From NCBI GenBank assembly GCA_028803175.1, contig JARBCG010000055.1, forward strand, positions 1-7,648: 7,648 nucleotides of DNA, given 5' to 3'. Within the stretch, counting starts at the first letter, position 1. Each line of letters begins with the position of its first letter. Below are positions 5,807-7,648 of this stretch, piece after piece. A program made the translations under genes and the position numbers. The notes under the pieces are model-generated. The model was not told the DNA's origin and made no database searches. It was given only the letters and a program-made list of their open reading frames with translations. This stretch comes from Wolbachia sp. GTDB taxonomy: Bacteria; Pseudomonadota; Alphaproteobacteria; Rickettsiales; Anaplasmataceae.

Positions 5807-7141
5807 ATGAAATTAGAGCTATCATTTCAAAATATAATCAGCAATTTTGCTATCTGCAATAACAAGGTTGCAGTTGCAGTATCAGGTGGTATAGATAGCA
5901 TAGTTTTACTGCATTTGATAACTAATTGGACAAGAAAAAATAATCTTCCATTTCCTACAGCATTAACAGTTAATCATGGATTACGTCCAGAATCTAAAGA
6001 AGAAGCTGATTTTGTCATAAATTATGCTAAAGAGTTTGGGATATTGGAGTCATTTATATTAAATTGGGAAAAAGAAAACGTCAAAGGTAACACACAGCTG
6101 CAAGCAAGAAAAGCACGTTACAAACTACTAACAGAGTGGTGTAAAAACAACAATGTTAAGTACTTATTTGTTGCACACCATAAAGATGATCAAACGGAAA
6201 CATTCTTATTAAGATTGGAGCGTGGTAGCGGTATAGATGGATTATCCTCAATGGATTACAAATCTTTTTTTAATGGTATTTACTTATTGAGACCATTATT
6301 AGATTGTAGTCGTAATGACATAGAGAAGTATGCAAAATCTCATCATCTGAAATGGGTTGAAGATAGAAGTAATCAAGATTTAAAATATAGGCGTACTCTA
6401 TACCGTAACTTACTTCAAGTAATTGATAATAAAGAGATTTTAAAAGAACGAATATGCCTTACAGCTCTCCACATGAAAAGAGCTACAAAAGCTTTGATGC
6501 ACTATACACGTCTTGCATTTGATGAATGTATTGATGTGCATAATCTTGGTTACATTGAAATAAAACTCAATGAATTTTATCAATTACCAGAGGAAATAGC
6601 TTTAAGAGTTTTCCTTTATTCCATTATGGCAGTCGGTGGTAAACACTATAAGCCAAGGTATAACAGCTTTATTTTCATATTTAATAAAATATTACAAAAA
6701 GATTGCGATATTAATCGAACCCTTTATGGATGTAAAATAAAAAAATATGGAGAAAACATATTGATACTCAGGGAACCATCAAAGATAAGGGAAATTACTG
6801 TAAAATTACCTTTAAGTGGATCTATTGAATGGGATAACAGATTCAGATGCACAATACTTGGAAATCAAAAGTGTTTAGTTATTGTTGCCCCACTCAAAAA
6901 AACACAAGCAATTCCTCAATTTTTAAAAGATTATAAGTGTTGCTCAGAGGTTTTTTATGCTTTACCTGTGGTGCAAAAAAATGGAAGAGTGTTTGCTTAC
7001 CCATGTGTAAATCAAAGTGATAAAGATATTAACAATAATAAAACCAAGTGTATTATTAGCTGCATAGCAAAAGAAAACTTGTTAAACCTGGCTAAAAAAT
7101 TTCTGTGTTTTGTATTGCACTCGCTGCATTTATTTTTTTAA
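5807..7141 (+). CDS. tilS: tRNA(Ile)-lysidine synthase TilS
   Basis: TilS adenylates C34 of the AUA-reading tRNA-Ile and replaces its carbonyl with lysine, changing both codon and charging identity; it is normally essential. The 444-residue product begins with the N-type ATP-pyrophosphatase domain: PP-loop SGGIDS (26-31), NHGLRPES (56-63), QARKARYKLL (99-108), AHHKDDQTET (123-132), GSGIDGLSSM (140-149), LRPLL (161-165) and WVEDRSNQD (183-191). The remaining half is the linker and C-terminal tRNA-binding part, less conserved and weakly recognisable. The start has GAGA a few bases upstream. Length is close to the family's 430-450. The last 12 codons overlap the next reading frame, and the tail after NLAKK (FLCFVLHSLHLFF) follows a run of six A's. 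A one-base slip there would change the C-terminus, which lies outside the catalytic domain. Confidence 0.95.
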   Translation: MKLELSFQNIISNFAICNNKVAVAVSGGIDSIVLLHLITNWTRKNNLPFPTALTVNHGLRPESKEEADFVINYAKEFGILESFILNWEKENVKGNTQLQARKARYKLLTEWCKNNNVKYLFVAHHKDDQTETFLLRLERGSGIDGLSSMDYKSFFNGIYLLRPLLDCSRNDIEKYAKSHHLKWVEDRSNQDLKYRRTLYRNLLQVIDNKEILKERICLTALHMKRATKALMHYTRLAFDECIDVHNLGYIEIKLNEFYQLPEEIALRVFLYSIMAVGGKHYKPRYNSFIFIFNKILQKDCDINRTLYGCKIKKYGENILILREPSKIREITVKLPLSGSIEWDNRFRCTILGNQKCLVIVAPLKKTQAIPQFLKDYKCCSEVFYALPVVQKNGRVFAYPCVNQSDKDINNNKTKCIISCIAKENLLNLAKKFLCFVLHSLHLFF

Positions 7142-7537
7142 CGTTTTGTTGTGTACATATGCTCTTTTTTAGAAAAGAGTCTGTGATGTATGCCATTCCA
7201 GCATATTATATACCGAGCACTATAATTGGAATGTGTATTATCATTGTATTTATGTTACTTACATTTGTAGCTGCAGTTGCAATTTGGTACAAGGAGAAAA
7301 AATTTGACTTATGATCCAAATGAATAAAAAGTAACACTTGTTGATGTTATAGTTACAGATGAGTCAAGAAGAGAGTTGCAAATAATTTGTAAGAAAAAGT
7401 CAAAAGAAGAGAAAGAGATTATTGAAGGATTAGGTTATAAGCTACCAAGAGGTTACCTTTTTTAAGGCCCTCCTGGAACTGGAAAAACTACTCATGCTCG
7501 TGCAATTGCAGGTGAAATCAATAGTAATTTTATGTAG
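7105..7537 (+). pseudogene. Membrane-anchored AAA+ ATPase (FtsH-like) remnant, truncated
   Basis: The first frame (7105-7314, GTG start, overlapping tilS by 37 bases) encodes 69 residues with two hydrophobic segments (about 2-17 and 36-60). A frame change near 7300 leads into an AAA+ start: YDPNE, stop, KVTLVDVIVTDESRREL, GLGYKLPRGYLF, stop, then GPPGTGKT (Walker A, 7466-7489) and ARAIAGEINSNF. FtsH proteases read similarly (VTFDDVAGxDEAKEEL, LGAKIPRGVLLVGPPGTGKT, ARAIAGEA) after two membrane helices. In-frame stops at 7325-7327 and 7463-7465 and the frameshift show the gene is dead. It ends at the IS200-like left end just after INSNF. The loop between the hydrophobic segments is much shorter than FtsH's periplasmic domain, so it may be a divergent paralogue and not the main FtsH. 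Walker B and the protease domain are not in the window. Confidence 0.7.
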
Positions 7538-7648
7538 TGAGGTGGGTGGTTTAATACCCTAGCCTTAAGGCGGATACTTTTAGTATAATATACTTTATGT
7601 TGGACTACTTTAGTATAGTTTAGTATGGATTACAAACATAGCTCTCAC
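7529..7648 (+). mobile_element. Second IS200/IS605-family copy, left end only
   Basis: These 120 bases repeat 4361-4479 in the same orientation with scattered substitutions and one extra base. The order is the same: TTTATGT at the junction, GGTGGGT hairpin arm, CCTTAAGGCG, a TATAAT (7584-7589), TTGGACTACTTTAGTAT and the tnpA start. The left-end hairpin (7544-7564) is less perfect than in the first copy. The element runs past the window. It sits in the AAA+ remnant, immediately after the codons for INSNF. Confidence 0.75.
7625..7648 (+). CDS. tnpA: IS200/IS605-family transposase TnpA, N-terminus only
   Basis: ATG at 7625 opens MDYKHSSH, the same eight residues as the start of the broken tnpA at 4456 apart from the ATG replacing GTG there. 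The gene leaves the window after eight codons, so whether this copy is intact, and could supply transposase for the dead copy, cannot be told. Confidence 0.6.

Noticed and set aside
1..7648. tRNA, rRNA, CRISPR arrays, riboswitches, toxin-antitoxin or phage modules
   Set aside because: No cloverleaf with TTCRA arm, no regularly spaced repeats and no recognisable modules of these kinds were seen on reading both strands. This is not a covariance-model search.

Overview
The window is AT-rich DNA that looks like a Wolbachia (Rickettsiales, Alphaproteobacteria) chromosome. The assignment is by recognition, not by a search. It rests on the base composition, the style of the Pal lipoprotein and the MnmA, TilS and Dcd proteins, the loosely packed single genes, and the decayed insertion sequences.

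Layout. Positions 1-230 hold a broken IS982-type transposase fragment on the minus strand, running off the left edge. mnmA follows on the minus strand (313-1428). An unrecognised 122-residue protein is on the plus strand (1669-2037), with an extended -10 promoter ahead of it. It converges on a long minus-strand gene (2092-3519) whose product aligns along its whole length with M32 metallocarboxypeptidases but has lost the HExxH zinc site. pal is on the plus strand (3797-4276). Positions 4361-4960 are a dead IS200/IS605-family element. dcd (5009-5566, minus) and tilS (5807-7141, plus) are divergent. The end of tilS overlaps the remnant of a membrane-anchored, FtsH-like AAA+ gene (7105-7537). That remnant is cut by the left end of a second IS200/IS605 copy, whose tnpA starts at 7625 and leaves the window.

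The intact genes are mostly housekeeping: two PP-loop tRNA-modifying enzymes (MnmA for s2U34, TilS for lysidine 34), dCTP deaminase for the thymidylate route, and the Pal lipoprotein of the outer membrane. They appear to be separate transcription units rather than an operon. Plausible promoters lie ahead of the orphan gene, the M32 homologue, pal, dcd and tilS.

The most interesting items are the full-length M32 homologue without catalytic residues, and the two directly repeated IS200-like ends bracketing dcd-tilS. In the first IS copy the transposase has been broken in part by a 13-bp tandem duplication.
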